From Populus alba (taxonomy: Eukaryota; Streptophyta; Magnoliopsida; Malpighiales; Salicaceae), in the NCBI RefSeq assembly GCF_005239225.2, contig NC_133300.1, forward strand, positions 3,625,875 to 3,689,874: a stretch of DNA of 64,000 nt. The letters are read 5' to 3'. The notes beneath the pieces are model-generated. The model did no database searches. It had not been told where the DNA came from and saw only the letters and a list, made by a program, of their open reading frames with translations. Below, one piece after another: positions 12,416-24,804 of the stretch (positions are counted from its first letter, which is position 1; each line of letters starts with the position of its first letter). The translations under genes were made by a program, and so were the position numbers.

Positions 12416-14355
12416 ATGCAAGCACTGCCTGTTAACCACGGAGATACTGAAACAGGTAAGGTCTGCACAAAAAAGGAGCAGCCAACTTCGCCAAAACATG
12501 CCCAGTAGAGCTCAAAGACTGTATAGAAGAGTTAGTAAAGTTCACTCCTGGGGTTCAATTTAGGCCCCTCAAGGGAGTTCTCTTCTTAACTGCTCAAAGA
12601 AGATCAAAATGATCACCACCCCATTTCACATACTACTTCTGGTAAGAAAGTATTGAACTTTTTGCATTAGAAAATGAACTACTTTGATTGTTTGTTTCCG
12701 TTTCTTTCTCTTTTTGTGTTTGGTTTTCTGGGGGAGTGGCATGCTTTGACTCATTTGGGCTAGTTTGTTGACTTTGGTTTTTGATGATATTATTGATGGT
12801 TGCTGAGAAATTCAATGATAAGAAAAGGATTGAGAAAGAAAAACAGATTTCTATTTTTGAAGTTATAATTTTAATTGGTTTAATGTAGGTTTTGTTTTTC
12901 CTTTTTTTTTTTTTTTTTTTAAAGTTGTATATACTTGTATTGGGATTTATTCCTTTGGCCATTGATTGGTTGCGGAGAATTTATAGAAAGAAAATACATG
13001 AAAAGGAAATAGAGAGGGAGAGAAAGTTCGTGACTTTATTGTGCTTTGATTGTTGTTTTCTTAATTAATGTTACTTAAAAGACAATTTGATTTTGCTTTA
13101 TGTGCTAATTTTTCTTTTTTCAGTCAGTGAGTTAAACTGTTGCAGATTGCTTCAGACAAGTTCCTCCATAGCCTCTATACAAGTGCCTAGCGATGGCATT
13201 GTATGATTCTGTAACCTGTGGAAAGGCATGTAAGAAAAAGGACTTGGCGGATGAAGACAGTGAGTCCAAACAGAGAAGAGAATGGAATGATTTGGTTCTA
13301 AATGAAGGAACTGAATTGGTAAATATATGTTTTTTTGCGGTGCTAGTTTTTGCTTTCTATTGGTATCTTCACAATTCTTAACTGATTGTTTCAATTTTTA
13401 TGATCATAAATAAGTGTTGAATCTTATCAGATATTAAAGACTGTAAACCTTGAACTTCATGTTCAGGAGCCTTTCTTCACATAACTAAAAGGTAGAGGCT
13501 GTTTTCCTGCTTATAATTTCTGTACCTTACTATGAATGCATTCACCTTCTATGTTGTATCCTTGTCATTTCTGGGGTACTTAAAATTAGATTCAGTTAAA
13601 GGCCAATTATGGTGATTTGGTACTTTTTGTAGATGGGCTGAAAACAATTGAAGGGAGGTGTGCTGTAGGCGACTATAATCGGTAGAGTTGATGTCTGTTT
13701 ACTTTTATGTAGTTGGTACACATTTCTTTCTGGTGCAATTTAGGATTCTTGTTTGACTTTTTATATGTCTATTTTTGTTATTCCCCTTCGTTTGGTTCCA
13801 GAATGGCATCAGGAGCAGTAATCCTTTTCATTAAGTGTGTTGCTTCAGGTTCAGGTGATAATAATTCCATTCAAACTTCCTATGCTTTCTTTTTACAATT
13901 TGGTTTTCTAATAACCTCTTCTCAGCAAGATTTTCATCGCCATGCTTCATTTTTTGAGATGTTGGAAGCAGGGCCTTGAAAAGTCCTTCCTGGAGTAAAC
14001 ACCATAGCTGAAGGTAACAAACTGCACTTTACTGGAAAAAACAACTCGTTTTGGAAGGGCTGAGATAGTTATTTTCTAATATGTGGGCCAAGATAAATGC
14101 CTTTATGTTTAGTGTCCATAGCTCCGTGTCTCATTTTCATATCTTTATACCTCAAGTTTATATCTTGGTATTTTATGTTCATACCTCATGGTTCAAATTT
14201 ATATTTAGTCCAATAATGCTGTCTTTTCAGGGGTTAGAGTTTACTAAAATTTTTACACAGAAGAGAAGGAAAGATCCAATGGAGTCCATGCTATTTGTGC
14301 TGCAAAATCAGCTGCCCAGCCCTACATTTCTCTAGCTACAATATCCTCCCTGTGA
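12416..14355 (+). pseudogene. Decayed ASCH-domain protein gene
   Basis: Six exon-like blocks keep plant ASCH-protein order and splice sites. Block 1 (12416-12640) contains AKTCPVELKDCIEELVKFT. Block 2 (13146-13318) contains ALYDSVTCGKACKKKDL and KQRREWNDLVLNEG. Block 3 (about 13431-13491) contains LKTVNLELHVQEPFF. Block 4 (about 13634-13681) contains DGLKTIEGRCAVGDYNR. Block 5 (13801-13847) is ASGAVILFIKCV, and a piece near 13926-14013 contains HRHASFFEMLEA and KVLPGVNTIAEG. The last block (14231-14355) contains NGVHAICAAKSAAQPYIS. DGLKTIEGR fits the ASCH signature GxKxxExR. Lesions: frame changes in block 1, and in-frame stops before PLYKCLAM (block 2), after EPFFT (block 3), after EMLEAGP, and in the last block before NFYTEE. 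The family is predicted to bind RNA or act as a cofactor. Here it is almost certainly non-functional. Confidence 0.75.
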
Positions 14356-15196
14356 GTCTTCTCACTCCTTGGCCCGTAATGTTCATGCATAGTTGTCGAG
14401 GCATAAAGATTTTCTCTTCTCAATGGGCCATAAACAAAGGGAGTAGTGGAAATATTTTGAAACGGTCAAAGACAATCAAAACTAAGCAGAACAAAGGAGA
14501 TTTGTTTTCTTGGTTCTTGATTACTTTTCGCAAGTTTTTCTCATTGAAACATATGCTAAAAATGTGTGCAGCTTCTTTGAGATAGCTTAGTGATGAGTGA
14601 AATAGGCTTCAAATTTACTGTCGGGTTTATGTTTCACATTTCAGTAAGCCACTGAACTTGTCCTAACCTTATTATTTCAACATCTGTTTCAAGGTGTTGG
14701 GTCAAGGAGGTCTTGAAAGCCTTTTGGGTCTGCCACATCTTCCATGTAAATTAAGAGAGATGCTTCCCCAGACAAAATCAACTAATTTCTCAACATTTGC
14801 ACTTACCCCTCTGATTTCTAAGCCAAATACATGATTATGACTTGCTATGAATTTCTTGCATTTTAACTTTAAATGAGAAAGAAATGCTGCAGCTGGTTTT
14901 AGAACACTTCCATAACTGAATGTAGGCATCTATGTCTTTTCTTTTGTTTTTATTCGGAATTGGAACAGTCATACTAGATTGCTACAATTTTGTTCATGTT
15001 GATGTCTACTTATGAAAGCAAAAACTAGCTCTAAATTGTTGCGATACTCTGAGTGAACCGAACCTCGGATTGATGAACTATTGCATGAATTGCAGTTCCA
15101 GTGTCTAGTCTTTTGCAACTTTCCTTTCCATGTTTATAAAGAAGTTGATGGCAGGAGGTTTAGAATAATCGGATATGGATTTGTTGCAACTAGACC
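14356..15196. other. Downstream flank of the ASCH pseudogene
   Basis: No open frame with exon-like composition and no transposon ends were recognised. The block ends where the duplicated segment begins. Confidence 0.35.
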
Positions 15197-17224
15197 ATGT
15201 GGGTAGTCTAACATATAATTTTATGGACTAGATAGACAGACCAAAGCTAAAAAAGAGGTTTGGTTGTGTAAGAGAACCAGTCTGATAGGAAATATCATAA
15301 TTTTTTATTTGATTGTTGGATCATTTTGCCATCTCAGCTCACTTCGAGAAGGCTTTCAAATTAGGCCTTAAAGTTGCTGTTCTATTCATTTTTGTTTTTT
15401 TCATGTTTAATCTTGGATTTTCAGCTTTAATTGAATTTTAAAATACATTATTTTTTTTTTTTTTTTGAATTTTAGCCAATGAACTGTAATCCCAAATGGG
15501 GTCAAGCCCAAGATCCCATGTTGGATCTGAAAATTATGATCAATACCATTAAGACCTTTTAAACTAGGATTGCCGAGGAACTCTCCTAAAATAAATAAAT
15601 AAAAAACGAGGACTGCCGTAGCTCACAGCATTCAATCTGCAAGCTAACGTTTCCTCGATAAGGTAACCTTTTAATATCATAATGTTTAAAAAGAGAGAGA
15701 GAACATTATAATATCATAGCCATGTCTACCAGTATTAAATTAAGAGAAAAGGTTAAGTATTTATTGGTGGTTCAATCAACGCATAAATGCCGCATGATGG
15801 ACCAACTTAACTGCATTTTTTTCGAGTACAAATTTCTGATAAACTTAAAAAAAATATGTTTAAATTTATAAAGTTCATATGAAAAATATTTTTAATTTAT
15901 AAAGTTATCTGAAATATTTTATAAAAAATAAACTCACGACTTCTTCTGACTATTTCAACTGCCACTACTCTGTCACCAGTTTGATGAAACCAGCCTAGAG
16001 AAACTACGGCAGAAGGCGGCAGCAGCAGAAATCAAGAGGAAACAACCGCAATGAATCGACGGTAGGAGGAAGTTTCTAGCAGTAGGCTGTGCTGACGTGG
16101 AAAGTGGAATTACAGCTGATGTAAGTCAGCATTCTGACGTGGGTTCCATGCAGCAACTATATAGGATTCAAGGAGTATCTATGGGAGAGGAAAGTCTGGA
16201 ACTAAGAGGTTAATGTGTCGTAGAGTCAATTGAACACAGAAAATGAACAGCTAACCATTCAATCCAATTACTTAGAGTCAATTGAACACAGAAAATGAGT
16301 CTTTGTATAAAAGAGAAGATGAATGTGAGCTGGCGATGAACTGACGACATGCATGTTTTCGTAGATCCTTTTTTCTTTAAAGAGGAAATAAATAAATAAG
16401 TCAAGTAGATGGAAAAAAGTCAACTACTTATATGAATACAGAGGCACATCACATAAAAAATTAACATTGCTACAGTTTATAAGAATTAAAATATAAAAAT
16501 AATATATATATTTTTAAAAAATCATTTGATGATACCGTGTCCATGTGCACATGTATTTATATATTGCAAAAATTAAGTAAGAGAAGTCTTTTTAAAACTA
16601 AAATTGTCTATTGACTTAGAGTCAATTGAACATGCTTTATGATTGTTGATTTTTAATTTGAATTATTTTCATAAATAACTTATAATATTGTTAAGAAAAT
16701 AATCAAGATAAATATTCTTGATTATTTCCTAATCAATAAAAAAAAAGATCAAGAAATTAAATAACTTAAGGAAATCAAAAATTTATTTCAAGAAAATTAT
16801 AAGTATTTTCTATAATTGATTTTATTATATTTTTCTATATATCTTGTTGGATTGAAAATAAAACACACATGAAAGATCTAATAATAATTTCTTGTTTTAT
16901 CCTTAAATTTCTTCCAAGTTAAAATGATTTTAATTAGAAATATATTTGATAAAAATGATTCAAATCAGTTTTTTTTTATTAAATGTAGTATAAACATTAA
17001 AAGTTAAAATTTAAATTTGTAATAAATCAAGATTTTCACTTAATTGTGTAATTAACAAAGTTTTAATCCAAGTTAAAAGTTAATTATTTCTAACCAAACA
17101 TGTTATTAACTATTTTAAGAATAAAATATTAAAAAATAACTCAAAATCAATTTATAAAAACAATCATGACAAACAAATTCTAATGCACATGCCTGATGAA
17201 TTATTATGAATTGTTAATCACCCG

Positions 17225-17280
17225 TCCTTGCATATATATTTTGGGCTCAACCATTTAGGTTGACAAGAGCAAGAGATCAC

Positions 17281-17322
<42 letters not shown>

Positions 17323-17393
17323 CTGAAATATACAGGAAAGGGGCTCGCTGCCTGGGACTATACACAGAGATACTGTCGTCTGATCTCCCTCAG
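17225..17393 (+). promoter_or_regulatory. Candidate 5' leader exon of DUF247 gene 1
   Basis: A less AT-rich stretch, strongly conserved in copy B (about 31430-31559), ends in CTCCCTCAG followed by GTCAGC, a plausible donor. An acceptor-like ACGTGCAG ends at 24754, 50 bp before the DUF247 start codon. If used, the intron would contain the whole Copia insertion. This is inference from conservation and consensus only. Confidence 0.35.
17284..17317. repeat. (GA)n microsatellite
   Basis: About 17 GA units inside the conserved leader-like block of copy A. Copy B has only GAGACTACGCGAGG at the matching place, so the run expanded after the duplication or was lost in B. Confidence 0.95.
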
Positions 17394-18049
17394 GTCAGCA
17401 CTAACTTGTTTTGTTCTTTGAAATGTTTACTGACGATCTTTTGGATTTGGTTTAAGCTCTGCACTCTGCAGACCTTAGGTGGTTCTATATAAGTTTATGC
17501 ATTCTATCCATAAAGTTTACCTTTCCGCTGTAAAGCTAGGTCTAGGTGGACGTAGTTCCATTTTTATTTGTTTTCTTTTTCTTTTTCTTTTTTAATATTT
17601 TTTTTAAAGAAGCGATAAACTAGACCAGGTCTGGTTTTTAATTAGAATATAAGCAACTAAACAGGACGAACAGATTTCAATAAGACTTTGGGGAAATGAT
17701 GTAAATAGTCGTAAGGGTTTTTTTTAAGAGAATGTTTGGTAGATTGTCCAAGCAGAACTTTTTAAAAATTTTAAAGTTATTTTATTTAAATTAGTATTTT
17801 TTTTAGTAATTTTAGATATTTTTAATATGATGATATTAAAAATAAATTTAAAAAAATAAAAAAAATATTATTTTAATATATTTATAATCAAAATATATTT
17901 TTTAAAAAGTAATCGACTACTACTTCAAACACCTTTAAATGAGCTTGATTAATTACAAGTATGAATATATTTTATTTGATAGCATGAAATTTGATCATAT
18001 ACATGGACAAAATCTAGCTAATTATTTAGGCTATCTAATATATACCAAG

Positions 18050-18385
18050 TGAGAAATAGAGAGAAAAGGATGATTTAAAGTGTGGAGGGCAGAGAAAAAG
18101 AGAAGGAGAAAATGTGTTATAGTGAAAAAGTTTTGAAAATTTGTGATATTCAAAATTGAATTGTGAATGAAGAGAATGATATATTCTTATTGTATTACAG
18201 AGTAAGCAAAGATTACAATTTATACTAATGGCTTGATACAAAGAGCTTATATTATAGCCTATGATCAGATCTAATTATCTATGAATAAGGAAACAAATAA
18301 GTGAAGATTCAATTACAGTATTTGACAAAACTTGATTTCCTATTTTGTGGTTGATTTCCTATGCTGTGCTTGGTTTCCTTTAACA
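18050..18385 (-). repeat. Copia 3' LTR with adjacent polypurine tract
   Basis: On the minus strand the LTR begins TGTTAAAGGAAACC at 18385, right after the purine tract CCAACTTGAGGGGGAG (plus 18386-18401). It probably ends in CTATTTCTCA at 18050. The left limit is inferred from a TG dinucleotide only. Confidence 0.6.
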
Positions 18386-18444
18386 CTCCCCCTCAAGTTG
18401 GAGTGTATGTTAATTACACCCAACTTGCTAAGTAAAGTCTCAAA

Positions 18445-20720
18445 TTATGTGGAGCTTAATGGCTTAGTAAACAAGTTAGCTGATTGGTGTGTAGTTTGAA
18501 TATAGGCTGTCTGAATCATTCTTGCTTGAATTTTCTCATGCATCAAATGACAATCTATTTCTATGTGCTTGGTTTGCTCATGAAAGATGGGATTCGATGC
18601 TATGTTCATTGCTGCTTGATTATCACATAACAAGGTTACCGACTGTGTGTGATTTATATGCAAGTCCTTCAAAATGTTTTTCAGCCATGTAATTTCGCAG
18701 CATGTAGTAGCCATGGAGCGATATTCTACCTCTGCACTTGAACGTGATATTGTTTTCTATTTCTTAATCCTCTATGAAACTGGTGCTTCTCCAAGTAAAA
18801 TGCAGTAACCAGTAACTGATCTTCTCGTGTCCTTACAACGAGCCCAATCAGCATCACAAAATGCTCGTAACTGAAGTGCACTTATGGGCGGCAATAGGAT
18901 GCCTTGCCCAGGTGTTTGTTTGATATATTTGAGCACTTTATAAGCTGCATCCAGATATGGTTGGCGGGGCTTGTCCCTGAACTGACTTAGGATGTGCACA
19001 ACATAAGTCAAGTCTGGTCTAGTTATTGTAAGGTAGAGTAACCTGCCAACTAACCTCCTGTATGTTGATCCATCTTCTAAAAGCTTTCCATCGGATTGTG
19101 TTAGGGATACATTTTGCTCCAAAGGAAATCGAGATGGCTTGACACCCAAAAACCCTGCATCATCTAAAATGTTGAATGCATATTTTCTCTGTGACAAACT
19201 AATGCCATGTCGTGATTTGGAAACCTTGATGCCAATGAAGTATTTAAGTTACCCCAAGTCCTTAAGTTTGAATTGTTTGGTGTTCTTTATGTTCTGCAAA
19301 TTATTCCTAGCTATTATCACATCATCAACAAATATCAGTAATGCTAGAAAGTTACCATGATGGCTTCAGACAAACAAGGAATAATCAGATAGGGACTCAT
19401 GGAATCCTGTAGCCTCGAGTGCACCAGATAGTTTGATAAAACACTGTCTAGAGGCTTGTTTTAAGTCATACAGGGATTTATAAAGTTTGCAAATGCGTGT
19501 CTCCCCCTTTCACTCGAAGCTAGGAGGAAAAGTTGTGTAAACGTCCTCATCCAAGTCACCATGCAAGGATGCATTGTTGACATCAAGTTGATGTAAATGC
19601 CAACCACGCAAAGCTGCCACACTAAGTAAGAGGAGGACAGTGACCATCTTGGCTACAGGAGCAAAGGTTTCCTGATAATCAACACCTTCAACTTGGTTGT
19701 AGCCCTTAGCCACCAGTCGTGTCTTATAGCGTTCCACTGTCCCATCGGCTTTAAACTTGATTTTGTATACCCATTTGCAGCCGGTCGGCTGTTTATTGGA
19801 TGGTAAAGGTACCAAACTCCAAGTCCTAGTGGCTTGTAAAGTAGCTATCTCATGGTGCATGGCCTCACGCCACTGAGGATGTTGAATAGCAGGTGAAAAA
19901 CTGGTGGGTTCTTTGAGGAGAGTGAGTTGAGCAGTATAAGCTTTGTGATAGGGAGAAAGGTGAGTGTAAGATAAATAAGCAAAAAAAGGATAAGCAGTAC
20001 CTGAAGTGTGAACCATGTTCGTAGATGATGTCGGGTTAGGCCTTGAAGGGAGAGTCATGGCGAGATGAAAATCCTACAAGTAAGGAGTGGTGATATAATG
20101 ACTGCCACGATGAAGGGTAAGAATAGGCATAGGTGAGGAGGTGTTCTGTATGGGAGATAAATTAGGTAGTGGACTTTTGATAGGACTAGCTAGAGATGGG
20201 GACTTTGTGAGGGGAGCTAGAAGAGTAGATGAGTTGGTGGAAGGATGGGTCTGGGAACTGGGTGAGCTAGGAAATGTAGGACTGGGAAGTAGAGGAGGGG
20301 GTTCAAAATGTATTTAGAAAGGTCAGGATGGAGTGGGAGTGGGGTGAGAGGCAAAAATGATGGGATATTATTATGTGATGTAGATGTTAGAAAGGGAAAT
20401 ATGGATTTAAAGAAAACGACATCCTTAGAGACTATTATTCGTTGTGTAGCTAGATCAAAAACTCTAAACCCCTTTTTCCCATAAGGATAGCCAAGAAAAA
20501 TACACCAAAATGCTCGAGGATCAAATTTAGAGCGACTTTGGGCATGGGTGGAAACAAAACATAAGCAACCAAATACTCGTAAGTGCGAGTAATTGGGAAC
20601 TATGTTGAAGAGTTTTTCATATGGTGTTTTTCCATGGAGAATGGGGGTTGGTGTTCGATTTATGAGATAAGAGGAAGCAAGAATAGCGTCACCCTAAAAT
20701 TGGTGAGGAAGACCGGCTTG
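18445..20720 (-). pseudogene. Copia reverse transcriptase / RNase H and integrase C-terminal remnant
   Basis: Minus-strand reading gives the RVT_2 hallmarks GCKWVYKIKFKADG and ARLVAKGY-like TRLVAKGYNQVEGVDYQ, then the catalytic FVDD box (near 19310-19340), and a C-terminal part with TYRRLVGRLLYL and FCDADWA. It ends with the RNase H piece [15 protein letters not shown]. Upstream (about 20340-20720) lies the integrase-RT linker with RVFGCLCFV and [12 protein letters not shown]. An in-frame TAA replaces the residue after DLG (near 19250), and other breaks separate the three open stretches. Confidence 0.85.
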
Positions 20721-20739
20721 AAGAAGTAAAGCACGTGCC

Positions 20740-23400
20740 ATATTTAACAAATGCCTATGTTTACATTAGATAATGCTATTTTGTTGTGGAGTATTAATGC
20801 AACTAGTTTGATGAATAATACCTTTGTGAGCATAAAAGCTTTCAAGTTTGAATTCAAGACCATTATCACTACGAATCATTTTGACTGTTGCACCCGACAT
20901 CACGGCGGCCCTAAAAATAAATTCATGATTTAAGGAAAAAAAATAGATTTCTGGCATTTGGTTCTTTTAAGAAAAAATATCTTGTTTAAGGAGTCACCAC
21001 CTAGTATTACAATCACTAGAAACCCTAACTAGTCAACAGAGATTCTATGGCCTGGGATTGGTTATGTAAAAGAAAAGATATTATCACCTCTTAAATATTC
21101 TGTCTGAGGCAGACTGCATTGCTGATTTTGTCTTAAATTGCTAAATGTTTATTAGTTTATGCTATGATAATTTGCTTATAATATTCCTGACTCTAGCGCC
21201 AGTGAATATTCATATAAAATAAATTTATTTTTACGCATGCATATTTTTTTTTTATTTTCTAGCTAAACAAAATAAAATACAATGAATAAAAATAAAATAA
21301 ATTTAAACCAGTATTTTTATTCCTGACTCTGACGTCAGTAAATAAACCAATAAATTTATATTATTTTTATTCATGCATACATATATTATTTATTTATGTA
21401 TTTTTTATATTTTATATTTATTTATTTTTGCTGGGCCCAGCTCAGCCCATGAGGGCTGGGCTGGACCCAGCTGCCCCAGCCCGGTCAGTGGCCCAAGCCA
21501 GTGACCTGGCTGGGCAAGGGCACGCACCATGCGTGTATGCAAGGCTAATTAAATTTTACGGCAACAGTGTCAAATGAGATTGCAAAGCAGGAGGAGAAGA
21601 TTATGTGGACACAAGATGAAGATGTTGATGAAGCTCTTTCTGTGTGATCGGGTGACATTAGCCGGGCACCCGTTTCAACCTGTTATAACCCTCCTTTCTT
21701 TCTCTGCTTTTGTTCGTGCTCCTGGCTTTTTTTCGTGTTCTAGCTAGCCCCCTTACTCCTTCGTCCCCGTTTCGCTCTTCTCTGTGTGTTTGCTGTTGTT
21801 TTCGGTTTAGGCCTCTCCTCGTTTATTCCTTCCTTTTGTTTTCTCAGCCCAGTCCCCTTTTTAATCGTTTTCCCCTTTCTCTGTGGCCTTCTCTTGCTTA
21901 TAAAGCCAGAGAATGGTTTTTCTTCACGCGTTCGTGCCTCACGATCGTGAGGCACCAACGCCTCTGTTTCTTTGAGAAGAAACAGGGGCAGAAAACTTGC
22001 TCCCCTCTGTATAGTTTCTATTCTTGCATCTTATTGTGTTCCCGGTGTTACTTCCTCTCTGGAAGCAGGGAAACAGAGATGTGATGGAGGACTGGTGGGC
22101 TAGTTGCTTTCTTCCTCCGCTGCTCATGGCCTTTCTCCATGGCCTCCTCTGTTTCTTTGAGAAGAAACCAGGGGAACGAAAGTCTGACCTTTTTCCTCTT
22201 CCAGTCCCTCTTTTTCCCCTTCCAGTCCCTCTTTTTCCCCTTGTTATGTTTCTCCCCGTCTCTCCTTTGCTTTCTTCTTTCTTTCCCCTCTGCCGTTCGT
22301 GGCTTTCTTCTTTAGCCTCCTCTGTTTCTTTGAGAAGAAATAGAGGAATGAAAAGTCTTTTTTTTTCTAGTCTCCCCCCCTCTCTCCTCTAGTGCCGGTT
22401 CTCCTTCTCTGGTTCTTATAACCAGAAAATGCCATGCGGTTGCATGGATTTTAATGCAATAAAGGCATGCGTTTTCTTCTTGTTTTCGGGATGAACAATG
22501 CTGATGTTAATAGCCATTTGCGTTTTGATCCTTGACATTTTAAATTTTTGCAGTCCAGTCCTTGGGTAAATTGTAATTGAACCCCTGCATCTCAGTGCCA
22601 TTTACACATTGGTCCTTGGGTTTTAATTTCTTGCAAATTTGACCATAATCAACCCTATACTTTGATGATTTTTCAATTAAGTCTATGAATAAATTAATTC
22701 GAAGCTCAAATAAGTTTAAAAACTTGTCAACTCTCTAAATAAACCCTTGATTTTTATTAATTCAATTAATTCCAAACTCAATTAATCTCGAAACTTATCA
22801 ATTCTCCAATTAAACCCTTGATTTGATTAATTAAATTAATTCCAAGCTCAGTTAAGTCTCAAAACTTATTAATTCTTCAATTAAACCCTTGATTGAATTA
22901 ATTCCAAAGTTTAATTAATCCCCAAAACTTCCAATCATGTTGCCCTTAACCCAATTTTAATTATTCTTCATTTTTTATTTGCTTTTCATCATCATTTTTT
23001 ATTATTATCATTTTTCAGTAAATAAAATAATAGTAATAATAATAAAATAAAAATAGTCAAAAATTGGGTTATGACATTGACTTTGGAATCAAATTGGTTT
23101 TTAGCCATGTTGATGAAATTGACTAGAAGATCCCTAGTGTCGGATTTGTGTTTCATAAGATAAATCCATGTGCATCTAGTATGATCATCAACAATAGTAA
23201 GAAAATATTTGGCATCTGAAATAGAAGGAATTTTATGACCACCCCAAATGTCAACATGGATTAAATCAAAAGAAGATGTAGTAGTAATGAAACTTGAAGA
23301 AAATGGAAGTCTAGTTTGTTTTGCTAACAAACAAATCAAACACTTGTCGTTAGAGCAAGAATTAACTTTAGAAAATAATGGAGAGACTTTGGTTGAGGGA
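20740..23400 (-). pseudogene. Copia integrase, split by a solo LTR and lacking its catalytic Glu
   Basis: The upstream half (23077-23400) carries DLIHVDIWGG, holding the first catalytic Asp, and YFLTIVDDHTRCTWIYL. The downstream half (20740-20885) carries MIRSDNGLEF, holding the second Asp, and HQTSCINTPQQN. The two halves meet in frame when the 2191-bp insert and one 5-bp repeat are removed. The codon expected to encode the third catalytic residue, Glu, before CKHRH is TAA. Confidence 0.85.
20886..23076 (-). mobile_element. Solo LTR (2191 bp) with 5-bp TSD TTGAC
   Basis: Bounded by TG...CA (TGTTGCACCC at the left, GGGTTATGACA at the right). It is flanked on both sides by TTGAC (20881-20885 and 23077-23081), inside the Copia integrase. 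No internal retrotransposon genes are present, so it is a solo LTR left by LTR-LTR recombination. Transcriptional direction is probably minus: a purine-rich leader and a decayed TATA palindrome (about 21900) read that way, and a related LTR at 50651 has the same parts in plus order. It is of the Gypsy/Tat type by appearance. Confidence 0.88.
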
Positions 23401-23417
23401 TGCCCAAGACGTTGATG

Positions 23418-24190
23418 TCAAAGGTTCGGGTTAGAAGTTTTGGCATGGTTGCAGGTTCCTTTCTTGGCTTGGTCGAGGAAGTTGAGACCCTCCCGTTCAA
23501 TTCTCGTCCCAATCATCTTCCCCGAACATAGGTCCTGAATCACACAAAATTGGCTTAGAAAAATGGTTATGCAAGAAGAATCAAATGCTAGTTTGCTAAT
23601 GGAAATTAAATTCAATTGGAAATATGGGGCATATAAAACATTATCAAGGATCAAATCAAGAAATAGATGAACTCTACCTATGTGAGTTACTTGTGCTATT
23701 GATCCATTTGGTAATTCAACAATGCAGCCATTAACTGGTCTTGAGTATGTGAGCAGATTTTGGTCATAAATCATATGATCTTTGCACCTACTATCCAAAA
23801 TCCATGTGCTTCTGTTGCCTTTAGAGAAGAGTAAAAAAGCTTTACTTGAGAGCTCATCATGAGTTGGACAGTTACAACATGGCTGGCAGAGGATGTTTTA
23901 GTTTTTAACATGCTGAGTATTTGTTTGCACTCCTCAAGTGTGAAAGGAAAGTTCATCTCCTTCCTCTCATTCGTATGGGATGTAATTTGATTTCCCTTGG
24001 AAATTTCCATATTAAACTCAACTTCAGTTACTGCTTTCTCTTGTGACAATATTTAGCCGTATGTCCCTTCTAGAGGCAGAAAGTGCATCTGAGATGTGCG
24101 TGACAATCCTTGATGTTGTGATTTGTTCTGTTGCATCTGGAGTATCTCTATTCAGTTTCACTCACGATGTTATAATGCTAATTTGTTCTG
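23418..24190 (-). pseudogene. Copia gag end and protease remnant
   Basis: Minus-strand reading shows a CCHC-like knuckle near 24060-24130 (CTFC...KGHTAKYC), then a spacer. The protease/pre-integrase part follows, with HGFWIVD and DSRCKDHM. The usual catalytic D-S/T-G of the retroviral-type aspartic protease reads D-S-R. The pre-integrase signature NGSIAQVTHIGRVHLF and NVLYAPYFQLNLISISKL follow. At least one frame change separates gag from protease. Confidence 0.75.
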
Positions 24191-24804
24191 ATAAATGAAT
24201 TAATAGCCTTCAAGTAATGCATCTAGAAGATGAAAAATAATAGATTGAGCTGAATCATCTACCCAAATAACATTACTTAATAGTTCATTAGGAGGATTTT
24301 ATGCATAGTTTTAAATGATGTTCCTTCTTGATCATGACAATTCATTGAGAAGCAAAAATGGCAGGACTAAAAAATTTGAAAATTAAATATTTTGTATACT
24401 AACTAATTATATAAAATTTTTCACATAAATTGATGTGTTAAGTGATGATAACTACTGAAGCGATATATTGAGTGTACATGCGTTCCAAAAATATTAAATG
24501 ATTGATTAAGAGTAATTACAATAGTTCACACATGAAATTTTCGTATGATTTTCATATAGCATTGCTCTAAAAAATTTACATGGACAATTATAGTCCTTTA
24601 GTTGTATGGAAATAAAAATGTCTTAATTTTGTGAAATAAGATAGAAATTACTATATTAGTTAGGTAAAATATATCTTAAAATTGCCTTGTTATTAGTCTC
24701 TCCATATTTACACACACCTTCCATCATTCTTGGTTTGTTTCCCCGAACGTGCAGATCACTGGAAAACGAGAAGCTTACTGCAAGAACTTCGTACTTGAAA
24801 AACA
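24191..24804 (+). other. Upstream region of DUF247 gene 1
   Basis: AT-rich, without similarity to the matching interval in copy B. No clear TATA box. The last 50 bases after ACGTGCAG (24747-24754) may be a leader exon joined to 17393. Confidence 0.35.

Larger units (their letters stand above)
15197..17915. repeat. Segmental duplication, copy A (upstream block of DUF247 gene 1)
   Basis: Near-identical over long stretches to 28428-32075, starting at ATGTGGRTAGTCTAACAT and fading near 17915. Shared marks include GACCAAAGCTAAAAAAGAGG, GGCAGAAGGCGGCAGCAGCA and the leader-like segment at 17225-17393. Copy A lacks the ~980 bp found in copy B at 29430-30405. In its place it carries a short filler (see findings). 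A GA microsatellite is present only here. Both copies lie upstream of, and in the same order as, a DUF247 gene. Confidence 0.9.
18050..24190 (-). mobile_element. 5'-truncated Copia retrotransposon, minus strand, with a nested solo LTR
   Basis: Reading the minus strand from 24190 down, the order is gag zinc knuckle, protease, integrase, reverse transcriptase, RNase H, polypurine tract and LTR. This is the Copia order (integrase before RT). The 3' LTR is present, but no matching 5' LTR is seen between 24190 and 24800, so the 5' end is lost. The integrase is split by a separate 2191-bp insertion (20886-23076). Several stops and frameshifts make it inactive. It is absent from the duplicated copy near 32 kb, so it inserted after the duplication or was lost there. 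Confidence 0.85.
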
